Source: Myxococcus stipitatus (GTDB lineage: Bacteria > Myxococcota > Myxococcia > Myxococcales > Myxococcaceae). From it: 64,000 bases of DNA. Below are positions 34,552-43,207 of this stretch, in pieces. The notes beneath the pieces are model-generated. The model was not told the DNA's origin and made no database searches. It saw only the letters and a list, made by a program, of their open reading frames with translations. The DNA lies in contig NZ_CP102770.1 in the NCBI RefSeq assembly GCF_038561935.1, forward strand, positions 2,046,001-2,110,000, read 5' to 3'. A program made the position numbers and the translations under genes. Position 1 is the first letter of the stretch, and each line of letters starts with the position of its first letter.

Positions 34552-35319
34552 ATGCTCAAGCAGGCGGCAGTCCTCGTGGCGAGCTGTGGTGCCCTGATGG
34601 TTGGTTGCGGTACCGACATGGAGGACAAGAACCAGGAGATCGTCTCCAATCTGGTCAAGGCGGGCTACCCGGCCGACGACATCATGGTCGTCGACGGCGA
34701 GGTGTTCGTGGGCCAGGACGCCCATGTGACGCTCGAGGCGTCCCGCGAGATGATCGCGTCGGTCGAGGCGGGCCCGGAGCAGTACCGGACGACCAACTTG
34801 GTGAGCTCCACCGTGCGGAAGATCTGCATCAACCCCACGGCCGGGTTCAACAGCTACAGCCGGCTCAGCCAGGGCCTCGATCTGGCCATCCAGAACTACA
34901 ACGCCCTGGGGCTCAGCTTCACCCTGGCGCGCGGCCCGACGACGGGCTGCAACGCGAACATCACCGCGACGACGATGTCCGGCGCTGGCGGCTCCGCGGG
35001 CTTCCCCTCGGGCGGCCTGCCCTACGGGACCATCAACATCGGCACGGGCCTGCAGAGCTACAGCGTGGACGTGAACGAGCACGTCATCACGCACGAGATT
35101 GGCCACTGCATCGGCTTCCGTCACTCTGACTACTACAACCGCTCCATCAGCTGCGGCAGCGGCGGCAACGAGGGCTCCGCGGGCGTGGGCGCCATCCTCA
35201 TCAACGGCACGCCGTCCACGGCCACGGTGGGTGGTTCCGTCATGAACTCCTGCTTCCGCTCCACGGAGTCCGGTGAGTGGACCAGCACGGACATCACCGC
35301 GCTGAACGTCCTCTACTAA
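34552..35319 (+). CDS. Protease B-type (M57) HEIGH metallopeptidase lipoprotein
   Basis: 255 residues; signal MLKQAAVLVASCGALMVGC with a lipobox cysteine. The family region QEIVSNLVKAGYPADDIMVV and the zinc motif ITHEIGHCIGFRH (HExxHxxGxxH) match the Myxococcus protease B type. Very similar to the peptidase part of the 23587 gene but without its C-terminal repeats. Probably secreted or anchored at the surface. An AAACGGAA sits a few bases before the ATG. Confidence 0.93.
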   Translation: MLKQAAVLVASCGALMVGCGTDMEDKNQEIVSNLVKAGYPADDIMVVDGEVFVGQDAHVTLEASREMIASVEAGPEQYRTTNLVSSTVRKICINPTAGFNSYSRLSQGLDLAIQNYNALGLSFTLARGPTTGCNANITATTMSGAGGSAGFPSGGLPYGTINIGTGLQSYSVDVNEHVITHEIGHCIGFRHSDYYNRSISCGSGGNEGSAGVGAILINGTPSTATVGGSVMNSCFRSTESGEWTSTDITALNVLY

Positions 35320-35657
35320 GACGTCTCGTACCTGCCCCCTCGTTCGCTCACGCGTTCGTGGGGGCAGGTGCCACACGCGGGCACCTCACTTCTGGGCATC
35401 CTGGCCCAGGGGGGGAGGTGCTCGTGAGTCTCGCGGTTCGTGGACGCTTGCTGCTGGCGGAGGTGACGCGCCTCTCCCCTTGCGCCCCGACCGGGGGGGC
35501 AACACGGACCTCGCGTTCCACCTGAGGTGGGCAAGGATGGGCAGACGCGCATCGACGGGCCCCCGCCCTCGTCGAGCCAAGCGCCCTCGCTGTGAATAAC
35601 GTCAAGGCTCGTACCGTCACGGCGGCGCTCGAGCGGTTACCTCACAGGGGATGGGTC

Positions 35658-36593
35658 ATGTCGGGATGGACGTGTCGTGGCGGGAATCCAGCAGGGACGG
35701 TTCGCGTGCCAGTCGCCTTCTCGGGAGCGCGTCTGCTCCTGGTGCCGCTCCTGGTCGCCTTGTGCCCGCTGACGGGGCTCGCCCAGACGCCGCCCCCGGA
35801 TGCTGGCACGGGAAGCGGGGCCGCTGGACCCGGGGCGGTTGCGGCACCTCCACCGAAGCCCTGGGTCTGTCCCCCGGCTCAGCGTGTCACCCTGGTGCCC
35901 AAGGCGTTGAAGACACAGCTGGGCGCAGCGACGCGGTTCGCCGAGGTGAAGAAGCTTCTGGCTCCCCTTCGCCTCGCATTCGAGGGGAACAGCTACGCCT
36001 CATGCGAGAAGGACGCCCCTGCGTCCGTGGTGCTCGATGTCTTCCGTGCCCGCATCGTGTCCGCTGAAACGGAGGACGTCGTTCTCCAGGCGAGGGGGAA
36101 GATCTGCGACGACCAGCCTTTCTTCGCGGGCATGGTGCTCCATCCCCTCGCGGAGAAGAACGCCTATTGCGCCCTGAGCATGCCGTTCCTGCCGGGAGGA
36201 CTCGAGTCTTCCTATGGTCTGGAGCACAAGCTGGTCTTCGCGTTCGAGAACGTCACCGACCCGGTACGAAAGGCCTTCAAGGTCGAGTATTCGAGCTGTC
36301 ATCGCTTCTGCGACCACGTGGTCTCCTACTGGGAAGCCCGGGACGGTGCCCTGCGGAGTCTCTTCGAGCTCGAGTGGAGCGACGGCTCGAGCGCGAGCAT
36401 CAGCCTGGAGGGGAAGGAGTTCCCGCGAAAGCTCCGGCTCATCGAGACGAGCTCGCGCTGCGGGTCCGAGGTCACGCTGCCGTCGGGAGCAGTCGAGCGG
36501 CTCCCGGGATGCGACGAGGCCTCGAACGAGGTCCTCTATTGCTATCAAGGTGACGGATTCAGGAAGTGTGGACTGCACTCCCTGGACGATTGA
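35658..36593 (+). CDS. Secreted cysteine-rich protein, unknown function
   Basis: 311 residues from the ATG at 35658 (GGGGATGG upstream). Signal sequence LLLVPLLVALCPLTGLAQ, then a proline/glycine-rich linker to about residue 70. The mature domain has ten or so cysteines in apparent pairs (SSCHRFCDH, SSRCGSE, LPGCDE, FRKCGL), suiting an exported fold. No recognised family and no operon partner; next gene is 137 bp downstream. Confidence 0.7.
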   Translation: MSGWTCRGGNPAGTVRVPVAFSGARLLLVPLLVALCPLTGLAQTPPPDAGTGSGAAGPGAVAAPPPKPWVCPPAQRVTLVPKALKTQLGAATRFAEVKKLLAPLRLAFEGNSYASCEKDAPASVVLDVFRARIVSAETEDVVLQARGKICDDQPFFAGMVLHPLAEKNAYCALSMPFLPGGLESSYGLEHKLVFAFENVTDPVRKAFKVEYSSCHRFCDHVVSYWEARDGALRSLFELEWSDGSSASISLEGKEFPRKLRLIETSSRCGSEVTLPSGAVERLPGCDEASNEVLYCYQGDGFRKCGLHSLDD

Positions 36594-36730
36594 GCGCCGC
36601 GAAGAGCGCATGACATCCGGTCCGGGTCGCTGAGTACCACCAGCAGATGCCAGACCCCGGGTATTGCCGCAAGCCCCCCTCCGCGTGCTCCAGCCTTGCC
36701 CGTTTCATTCCAGAAGCGGGAGGACCAGGC

Positions 36731-38206
36731 ATGGTGACACAGCATGCGGTGGTGATTGCTGGAGGAGGGCCGACCGGGCTGATGCTGGCGGCGGAGCTGG
36801 CGTTGGCGCGGGTGGATGTGGCCATCGTCGAGCGACGCACCCACCAGGAGCTCGTCGGCTCGCGCTCGCGCGGCCTGCACGCGCGCAGCCTGGAGGTGCT
36901 CGCGCAGCGCGGGGTCGTCGAGCGCTTCACCTCCCAAGGGCAGGCGGTCCAGAACGTCGCGTTCGGTCAGACGCTCCTGGACCTCAGCGACTTCCCGACG
37001 CGCCACAACCACGGGCTCGCGCTCATGCAGGAGCGCTTCGAGCGCATCCTGGCGGAGTGGGTGGGTGAGCTGGCGGTGCCCACCTACCGTGGAGGCGAGG
37101 TGACCGGCTTCACGCAGGACGACGCGGGCGTCGACGTCGCGCTGTCCGACGGGCGTGTGCTCCGGGCGAAGTACCTCGTCGGGTGCGATGGGGGGCGCAG
37201 CCTCATCCGCAAGGCGGCGGGCATCGAGTTCCCGGGGTGGGATGCGTCCATCAGCTACCTCATCGCCGAGGTCGAGATGACGGAAGCGCCCGCGCTCGGC
37301 ATCCGTCGGGACGAGAAGGGCACCTACGCCATGGGCAAGCTGGAGGACGGGCGCGTGGGGGTCGTCCTGCGGGAGGAGCAGGTCGGCTCGGGGGATGCGC
37401 CGACCCTCGAGGCGGTGCGCGCGGGACTCGTCTCGCTCTACGGGACCGACTTCGGCCTGCGGAGCGCCACGCACGTCTCTCGGTTCACCGACATGACGAG
37501 GCAGGCGGCGTCCTACCGGGACCGGCGGGTGCTCCTGGCTGGCGACGCGGCCCACGTGCACTCACCGATGGGAGGACAGGGGCTCAACCTCGGCGTGCAG
37601 GATGCCGTGAACCTGGGGTGGAAGCTGGCCCAGGTCGTGCGCGGTGTCTCGCCGGAGAGCCTGCTCGACACGTACCAGGCGGAGCGGCACCCCGTCGCGG
37701 CCCGGGCGCTGCGCAAGACGATGGCACAGACCGCGCTCAGCCGAGGCGACGCGCGGATGGAGGCCGTGCGAGAGACGCTGGCCGAGTTGCTGCGGATGGA
37801 CGAGCCCCGCAAGCACTGCGCGGCGATGATGTCGGGGCTGGACGTCCACTACGACCTGGGCACCGGCCACCCACTGCTCGGGCGCCGCATGCCGGACCTC
37901 GACCTGGTCACCGCCGACGGGCCTCGGCGCGTGTTCCACCTGCTTCACGACGCGCGGCCGGTGCTGCTCGACCTGGGCGAGCCCGGCGCTCTCGACATCA
38001 CGCCGTGGGAGGACCGCGTCCAGAAGGTCGCTGCCCGCTCCCTGGGGAGGTGGGAGCTGCCGGTGCTGGGCGCCGTGCCCGCACCCGTCGCGGTGCTGAT
38101 TCGACCGGACGGGCACGTCGCGTGGGTCGGGGAGGGCTCGGACCTGGGGCTGCATGCGGCCCTGACCCGATGGTTCGGGCCCCCCGTTGCTCAGAAGATG
38201 CCCTGA
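36731..38206 (+). CDS. FAD-dependent aromatic hydroxylase (PHBH-type monooxygenase)
   Basis: 491 residues from the ATG at 36731 (GGGAGG upstream). FAD motif HAVVIAGGGPTGLML (residues 5-19), the DG motif YLVGCDGGRSLIRKAAG (about 155-171) and the second FAD motif VLLAGDAAHVHSPMGGQG (about 260-277) are all present. The C-terminal 120 residues are the thioredoxin-like tail of the RdmE/PgaE/MhpA type. It would hydroxylate an aromatic or polyketide substrate, using NAD(P)H. It ends 16 bp inside the end of the convergent flavin oxidase. Confidence 0.93.
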   Translation: MVTQHAVVIAGGGPTGLMLAAELALARVDVAIVERRTHQELVGSRSRGLHARSLEVLAQRGVVERFTSQGQAVQNVAFGQTLLDLSDFPTRHNHGLALMQERFERILAEWVGELAVPTYRGGEVTGFTQDDAGVDVALSDGRVLRAKYLVGCDGGRSLIRKAAGIEFPGWDASISYLIAEVEMTEAPALGIRRDEKGTYAMGKLEDGRVGVVLREEQVGSGDAPTLEAVRAGLVSLYGTDFGLRSATHVSRFTDMTRQAASYRDRRVLLAGDAAHVHSPMGGQGLNLGVQDAVNLGWKLAQVVRGVSPESLLDTYQAERHPVAARALRKTMAQTALSRGDARMEAVRETLAELLRMDEPRKHCAAMMSGLDVHYDLGTGHPLLGRRMPDLDLVTADGPRRVFHLLHDARPVLLDLGEPGALDITPWEDRVQKVAARSLGRWELPVLGAVPAPVAVLIRPDGHVAWVGEGSDLGLHAALTRWFGPPVAQKMP

Positions 38207-39639
38207 CCCGGCGTGAGGATGTGGTCCGGGTCGTAGCGCCGCTTCGCGTGCTCGAACCGCTCCCAGCTGGGGTGGAAGTGGCGGCGCCAGTCCGCGGGGC
38301 TCAACGACACGGCATCCACGGGGTAGATCTTCCCGCCGACGGCCGTGAGCCGGTCGAAGATGGCGCGGTTCTTCTCCAGGAGGGCCGCGACATTCTCCGG
38401 CGTCGGTGGGATGGCGGTGCGCAGCAGCGAGAAGAGGAAGACGTGTCTGTCGTTGGGCGTGCGCAGGAAGGGCGTGGTCAGCACCGAGGAGCGGAAGGGG
38501 TAGAGGAGGATGGGCCCCTGTCCCATGTCGGCCTCGGTGGTCTGTGAGAGGACCTCCTGGACGAAGGCCTCGGCGGACCGGGCGGGGACGAACATGTCCA
38601 GCCACGGATGCGGGAAACCCCAGACGCCAATCTGCTTGAGAAACTCAATCAGCGGCGCGAGCCGGTTGACGAAGTCGAAGTAGCTGCTGTCGCTCACCTG
38701 GAGCGTTCCCGGCAGGAAGCCCAGGCCCGCGAGCAGTCGAGAATCCTCCGGCTCCGAGCCTGGCGCGAAGTACTTCACCACCTCGAGCTGATACGCCCAG
38801 CCCCCGTTGGAGGCGACGGCGGAGCCCTCGACGTAGTCGAAGCGGCCATCCTCGATGAGCCGGCGCTGGTCCTCCATGAAGCGGTGGAGGTCGTCGTAGC
38901 GCGCCAGGTACGTGCGCGCGCGGGGCGGTACTTCGACGAGCCGCACCCTGGCTCGCACGATGATGCCGAACTGGCCCAGGCCCGAGCGCACGGCGTCGAA
39001 CAGGGGCCGCTCCCGCCAGCGAGAGCACCGCACGAGCTCACCCCGGCCCGTGACGACATCCATCTCCAGGACGTTGTCCACCTGGAGACCCGAGCGGAAT
39101 GCCTGCCCGCCGATGCCTCCCGCCGACAGCGTCCCACCAATGCTCAGCTCGATGTAGTCGGTCAACACCGGCGGGCTCTTGCCGCTGGGGAGCGAGGCCT
39201 GGAGCAGCTCGTGCCACCGGACGCCCGCATCCACCCAGGCGCTGTCCTCGCCCACCTCGTGGATGGTCGCCAGCGCGGACATGTCGATGGCGATGCCCGC
39301 CGGCACCTGGGACTGGCCGAAGGTGCTGTGGCTCTCCCCCAGGCCCCGAGAGGCGGCGATCTTCAATCCCTGGCGCCGCGCGAAGCGGACCATGGCCACG
39401 ATGTCCTTCACCGAGCCCGGGACGAGCACCGCCCACGGCGTGCGGTGGATGATGTGACCGAAGTCCTCCGTCGCGGCGGTCCGCGACGCCGCGTCCATCA
39501 GCAGCGCTCCCTCGAGTGGCGGCAGGGGGACCGCGCCCGCCTCCTGCGTGGAGGCCCAGCTTCGGCTCATGGGATTGAATGCCACTGCCACCAACGCACC
39601 TTGGAGCAACGTTCTCCGGGAGACGGTTCGACTCGACAT
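38191..39639 (-). CDS. Tat-exported FAD-linked oxidase
   Basis: 482 residues with a twin-arginine signal (SRRTLLQGALVAVAF). The FAD_binding_4 domain begins IIHRTPWAVLVPGSVKDIVA and shows the RGLGESHSTFGQSQ loop; a later region SIGGTLSAGGIGGQAF is the FAD pyrophosphate loop. C-terminal 220 residues resemble the substrate domain of cytokinin dehydrogenase/berberine-type enzymes (HPWLDMFVP, FPLLRTAIPP-like, ILTPGQGIF at the very end). Substrate unknown. Its 3' end overlaps the aromatic hydroxylase by 16 bp in convergent orientation. Confidence 0.9.
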   Translation of the reverse strand: MSSRTVSRRTLLQGALVAVAFNPMSRSWASTQEAGAVPLPPLEGALLMDAASRTAATEDFGHIIHRTPWAVLVPGSVKDIVAMVRFARRQGLKIAASRGLGESHSTFGQSQVPAGIAIDMSALATIHEVGEDSAWVDAGVRWHELLQASLPSGKSPPVLTDYIELSIGGTLSAGGIGGQAFRSGLQVDNVLEMDVVTGRGELVRCSRWRERPLFDAVRSGLGQFGIIVRARVRLVEVPPRARTYLARYDDLHRFMEDQRRLIEDGRFDYVEGSAVASNGGWAYQLEVVKYFAPGSEPEDSRLLAGLGFLPGTLQVSDSSYFDFVNRLAPLIEFLKQIGVWGFPHPWLDMFVPARSAEAFVQEVLSQTTEADMGQGPILLYPFRSSVLTTPFLRTPNDRHVFLFSLLRTAIPPTPENVAALLEKNRAIFDRLTAVGGKIYPVDAVSLSPADWRRHFHPSWERFEHAKRRYDPDHILTPGQGIF

Positions 39640-39846
39640 TCACTCCTCCTTCGACGTCGGAGATTTCTAGCCCGAGCCCGTGCTCGCAACAATTGCCCCC
39701 GGATGACAACATCCATCCGCCCCGTCGTCGTGGGGCCCCGCGCTCCTCCGCGAGCGCCTCGTGACAATGGGTGTCCCGCTCTTCCTGTCGGCGTGGTACG
39801 AGGGCGGCCTCCACGTCAGACAGGCGCTGGAGTCCCACTTCATCCC

Positions 39847-40530
39847 ATGCACATGAAACATCTCAAGCGGCTGGTTCTCGCGGCGACATTCCTGCTCACT
39901 GGATTCATGTCCTCCACGGCTTCGGCCGATGCGCAGGTGGGCTGGCACCTGCTCGGCAAGTTCTTGATGGTGTCGGGGCAGATGCGGGTGAGCGACCCCT
40001 GGTACGAGAAGGCGCCCCCGGGCAGCGTTTTCGACCTGTCCAGGGTGCTGGCCGTGAGGAACGGGCAGTGGCAGGCCGCGGTGCATTTCACGGATGAGGG
40101 GCGCAACGGGATTCGGGTGGCGGAGCTCGTCGCGCTTCACGTGACGACCCAGGCGAAGTCGCTGAAGTGGAGCCCGGAGGTGCTGACCGTGAGCGTCGAC
40201 TCCGGCATGGCGGGCTTCTGCGATGACCAGTACTTCCGCGATGTGAACCAGGTGCCCCGTTGGTATGTGCCCCAGCGGCTCGGGCCCAAGCCGAAGGTCG
40301 GCGATGCCTGGTCCGACTACGTCACGGAGGAGCTGATTTCGGAGCGTGAGGCGAAGATCATCCCGTTCGGAGTGCTATCCCATACAGGGGAGGGCGACGG
40401 AACGTATGATGTTCACGTGGCTCGCGGAGCGGACGGAAGGATTGAGGGCGTCCGGCTCATCTATCTGAAAGGCGAAGATCCGAAGAGGCTCCGGAAGTCA
40501 TTGCAGATCCTCTTCGGGCAGACGAAGTAG
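39847..40530 (+). CDS. Exported protein with a DUF4241-like core
   Basis: 227 residues; the signal peptide includes LVLAATFLLTGFMSSTASAD. The mature part has GQMRVSDPWYEKAPPGS then, later, LTVSVDSGMAGFCDDQYF, which follows the DP...PPG...VDAG.agF.D order of DUF4241 proteins. Resemblance only. The start may also be the in-frame ATG 6 bases on. No strong ribosome site seen. Confidence 0.72.
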   Translation: MHMKHLKRLVLAATFLLTGFMSSTASADAQVGWHLLGKFLMVSGQMRVSDPWYEKAPPGSVFDLSRVLAVRNGQWQAAVHFTDEGRNGIRVAELVALHVTTQAKSLKWSPEVLTVSVDSGMAGFCDDQYFRDVNQVPRWYVPQRLGPKPKVGDAWSDYVTEELISEREAKIIPFGVLSHTGEGDGTYDVHVARGADGRIEGVRLIYLKGEDPKRLRKSLQILFGQTK

Positions 40531-40531
40531 G

Positions 40532-40556
40532 GGAGGGCGCCCTCAGGGCGCCTTCC
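40532..40556. terminator. Hairpin at the convergent 3' ends
   Basis: GGAGGGCGCC pairs with GGCGCCTTCC (one G-U pair) around CTCAG. It begins one base after the stop of the DUF4241-like gene and covers the stop of the convergent hydrolase. No T run on the + side. Confidence 0.5.
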
Positions 40557-41625
40557 ACAGCCGGAGCGCTTCCTCCGCGATGATGTCCGGGTTCTCCTCC
40601 TGGAAGAACAGCTTCCCTCCCGGCACGAAGCGAATCCCCCGGGAGCCGGGGAACGTGCGGTCGAGGTAGTGCGCGTCCTCGTTCGGGAAGATGTCGTCAC
40701 TCTGTCCCCAGACGATGCGGACCGGGACGTTCGTGCGAAGCAGCTTCGCCTCGATTCCCGCCAGCGGGTTGGGGACAAACGCCGTGTGGAAGGCGTGGTA
40801 CTGCGCCTGCCGCTTCGGCGTGCTCACGAGGGGCTCGGCGTAGGTCGCGAGGACCTCGGGGGTGAGGATGCCTGGGTTCTGGAAGGCCGCCGCGCCGAAT
40901 GTCGCGCGGGCCATGGCCGGGTCGGTGAGCCACGCCGCGGTGGCTGCCGCGAGTGTCCCGGCACGCGCCAGCTCGATGACCGGCATGACCTTGGGCGGAG
41001 GGCTGTTCGGCTCGGTGTCGCAGTTCGTCAGCAGGAGCGTCCGGACCCGCTGCGGGAACTTCACCAGGAAGAGCTGCGCGACCGCGCCGCCGCTGTCGCT
41101 CGCGACGATGTCGACCTGGGAGACACCGAGCGAGTCCAGCAGGGCCGCGAGCATGTCCACCTGCGCGGCGGCGTCGAGCGGCTGGGACTCGGGGACGTCC
41201 GAGAACCCAAGCCCCATGAAGTCGGGCGCGATGCAGCGCCGCGCGTCGCACAGCCGGTCGAAGGCTCCTCTCCATTGGAAGCCATTGAGCGGGGCGCCAT
41301 GGAGGAACAGGGCCGCGTCACCCGCGCCTCGCTCCACGTAGGCAATCCTTCCGAACGAGAGCGGGGCGAAGCGCCGCGCCGCGCGCCAGGCTCGCGCGTC
41401 CGTCGCCCGGGGCGACGTGAGGCCCGCCGTGGGGGCGTGGGATTCCGGGTGTGAGGCACAGGCTCCGAGCGTGCTGGTCGCGAGGGCGAGGCCCGCGAAC
41501 CCGAGGAAGAATCGATGTTTCAAGAGGCGCACTCCAGTGAGAGGGAACGCGCCAAGGATTGCAGCGAGCCCTTCTCCTCGCGCGCACACCCGGCCGTTCT
41601 CGGGCACAAACGGATGATCTTCCAT
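40543..41625 (-). CDS. Alpha/beta hydrolase lipoprotein lacking the usual catalytic His
   Basis: Up to 360 residues; a GTG at 41532 would start a cleaner signal (RLLKHRFFLGFAGLALATS, lipobox TLGAC). The haloalkane-dehalogenase-like order is DAALFLHGAPLNGFQWRG, nucleophile region VASDSGGAVAQ (Ser), acid in WGQSDDIFPNED. Where the family has a histidine before F-x-QE-x-x-P, this protein reads GGKLFFQEENP, with leucine. It may be inactive or use another residue. It is divergent from the AraC gene at 41663. Confidence 0.85.
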   Translation of the reverse strand: MEDHPFVPENGRVCARGEGLAAILGAFPLTGVRLLKHRFFLGFAGLALATSTLGACASHPESHAPTAGLTSPRATDARAWRAARRFAPLSFGRIAYVERGAGDAALFLHGAPLNGFQWRGAFDRLCDARRCIAPDFMGLGFSDVPESQPLDAAAQVDMLAALLDSLGVSQVDIVASDSGGAVAQLFLVKFPQRVRTLLLTNCDTEPNSPPPKVMPVIELARAGTLAAATAAWLTDPAMARATFGAAAFQNPGILTPEVLATYAEPLVSTPKRQAQYHAFHTAFVPNPLAGIEAKLLRTNVPVRIVWGQSDDIFPNEDAHYLDRTFPGSRGIRFVPGGKLFFQEENPDIIAEEALRLWKAP

Positions 41626-41662
41626 GTTGCGGTCGGGCAGCCCCGAGAGGATGGTTCCCGCG

Positions 41663-42535
41663 ATGACTGATAGACCCTCGTGCTACCCGAGCCTTCCGCC
41701 CGCGCTGCTGAAGAGCCTTGGCCCGGGGCGCATGCCGTTGCTCGACGTGCTCACGTCTCCAGTCCCCTCCGGGCGGTTCGACTCGCCCGTGGATGACCGG
41801 CATGTCCTCTGTCTGCATGTGGGGGAGCCGGTGCCGGTGACATATCGCGTGGGCAAGGCCGAGCGTCAGGGCGCGCGCCTCCACGGCCAGTTCTGCGTGG
41901 TCCCGGCGGGGTCGAGCACGCGGTGGACCTTGTCGAGGCCCGCGCGTTCCTTGCTCCTGCGGCTGACGCCCGAGCTGATGCGAGAGGCCGCGGAGGCCAT
42001 GGGGCTGGGGACACAAGGCGCGGCGCTGGACCCGGCCATCCACATCCGGGATGCGCAGGTCGAACGCATCGGCTGGATGATGCAGTCCGAGGACCTCGAG
42101 GGCTATCCGGGCGGGAGGCTCTTCGCGGACAGCCTGGCGACGGCGCTCGCCGCCCGGCTGTTCGCGTTGCAATCACACACGGAGAACCCGGAGGCCAGGC
42201 ATCGCCACGCATTGCCGGCGTGGCGGCTGCGGCAGGTGGTCGAGTACATCGAGGCACACCTGGACGAGGACCTGTCGCTGGCGGAGCTGGCCCAGGTCGC
42301 GGGGTTCAGCCTGTCCCACTTCAAGCCTCTGTTCAAACGCGCCACGGGAGTGCCGGTTCATCGGTTCGTGCTGGAGCGCCGCGTGGAGCGTGCCCGGCTG
42401 CGCCTGGTGGAAGGGCGCAAGAGCCTGATGGAGATTGCGATGGAGGCGGGCTTCTCACACCCCAGTCACATGGCTCGCTGCCTGCGTCGCTTCCTGGGCA
42501 TGAGCCCGACGGAGATTGCCCGGGCGTCGCAATAG
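41663..42535 (+). CDS. AraC-family transcriptional regulator
   Basis: 290 residues from the ATG at 41663 (GAGG 12 bases upstream; 41651 is an alternative). The N-terminal sensor is HVLCLHVGEPVPVTYRV and onward. The C-terminal HTH pair has LSLAELAQVAGFSLSHFKPL and MEIAMEAGFSHPSHMARCL, ending MSPTEIAR. Divergent from the hydrolase lipoprotein, its likely target. Ends four bases before the end of the convergent TlpA-like gene. Confidence 0.92.
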   Translation: MTDRPSCYPSLPPALLKSLGPGRMPLLDVLTSPVPSGRFDSPVDDRHVLCLHVGEPVPVTYRVGKAERQGARLHGQFCVVPAGSSTRWTLSRPARSLLLRLTPELMREAAEAMGLGTQGAALDPAIHIRDAQVERIGWMMQSEDLEGYPGGRLFADSLATALAARLFALQSHTENPEARHRHALPAWRLRQVVEYIEAHLDEDLSLAELAQVAGFSLSHFKPLFKRATGVPVHRFVLERRVERARLRLVEGRKSLMEIAMEAGFSHPSHMARCLRRFLGMSPTEIARASQ

Positions 42536-42539
42536 GTCG

Positions 42540-43034
42540 CTACGGCGCGGCGAGCAGCGCCTCCAGGCGCCGTGCGAGGAAGGCCCGTGAGCGCTCGCCA
42601 CTGACGGCCGCCACCACCACGCCTTGCCGGTTGATGAAGACGGTGGCGGGGACGGTGGAGATGCGCAGCGGGCCCAGCACCTCGCCCTTCGCAGTGGCCA
42701 CGGTCATGTGCACGCCCAGCTCGGCCGCCGTCCGGCGGTTTCGCTCCTCACTGGGATTGAGTGAGAGCGCGAGGAAGCGGACGCCGCGCGCCTCGTACTC
42801 GCTCCGCAGGGCTTCGAGCTCGGGCAACTCCCGAGCACAGGCGTGTCAGCCTGGGGCCCACACGTTGATGACCCAAAGCCCGCCGAGCAGCGCTTCCCGG
42901 TCGATGCGCTCTCCCTCCAGGGTCTCGGCCTGGAGGGTCTCCGGCACCGGGATGCCTGGACGGTCGTAGCGGTCGCAGGCTCCCAGCACGAGGGCCAGCG
43001 CGAGCAGGAGCGGGGCGTGGAGGAGGCGGCGCAT
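42540..43034 (-). CDS. Candidate selenoprotein: TlpA/thioredoxin-like lipoprotein with UxxC
   Basis: 165 codons in one frame if the TGA at 42848-42846 is read as selenocysteine. The front encodes MRRLLHAPLLLALALVLGAC, a signal peptide with a lipobox cysteine, then a short linker and a thioredoxin-like strand WVINVWAPG. Next are TGA, then HAC, then ARELPELEALRSEY. This places TGA at the first cysteine of the CxxC redox motif (WAxxCxxC in TlpA). The rest continues normally through VRFLALSLNPS and the cis-proline loop ISTVPATVFINRQG to the end. Homology on both sides of the TGA and the hairpin just after it argue against a simple nonsense mutation. Role: periplasmic thiol/disulphide exchange (inferred). 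Confidence 0.78.
42818..42848 (-). promoter_or_regulatory. Predicted bacterial SECIS hairpin after an in-frame TGA
   Basis: Reading the - strand, after TGA come nine bases then GCTCGGG, loop AGTTG, CCCGAGC: a perfect 7-bp stem. The loop begins 16 bases after TGA and its second base is G. Published rules for bacterial SECIS elements (loop 16-37 bases downstream of UGA, a G in the first two loop bases, loop of 3-14 bases) are met. Needs comparison with relatives. Confidence 0.65.
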
Positions 43035-43207
43035 GGGCTCCACTATGCGCGGGAAAGTCCGCCGACGCAGCACTTCGCGCTGCGACCTTCGCCGCCGGGC
43101 CCCGTTATGGGGACAGCGCCTTCCGGGTTTTCACCGGGAGCGCGCTGAATCTTCGAGGGGGCTTGGTGAAGCATCAACTCGTTCGTCCGTACCGGAGTCT
43201 GCCCGTC

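Noticed and set aside
38608..39846. Long N-terminal extension of the DUF4241-like gene
   Set aside because: The upstream part is antisense to the flavin oxidase and lacks a signal; the ATG at 39847 gives a clean signal peptide.
42540..43073. Reading the TlpA-like gene as two separate genes or a nonsense pseudogene
   Set aside because: Homology to TlpA continues in one frame on both sides of the TGA, the TGA falls on the CxxC cysteine, and a SECIS-like hairpin follows. I kept the selenoprotein reading but it still needs a genomic selenocysteine system.
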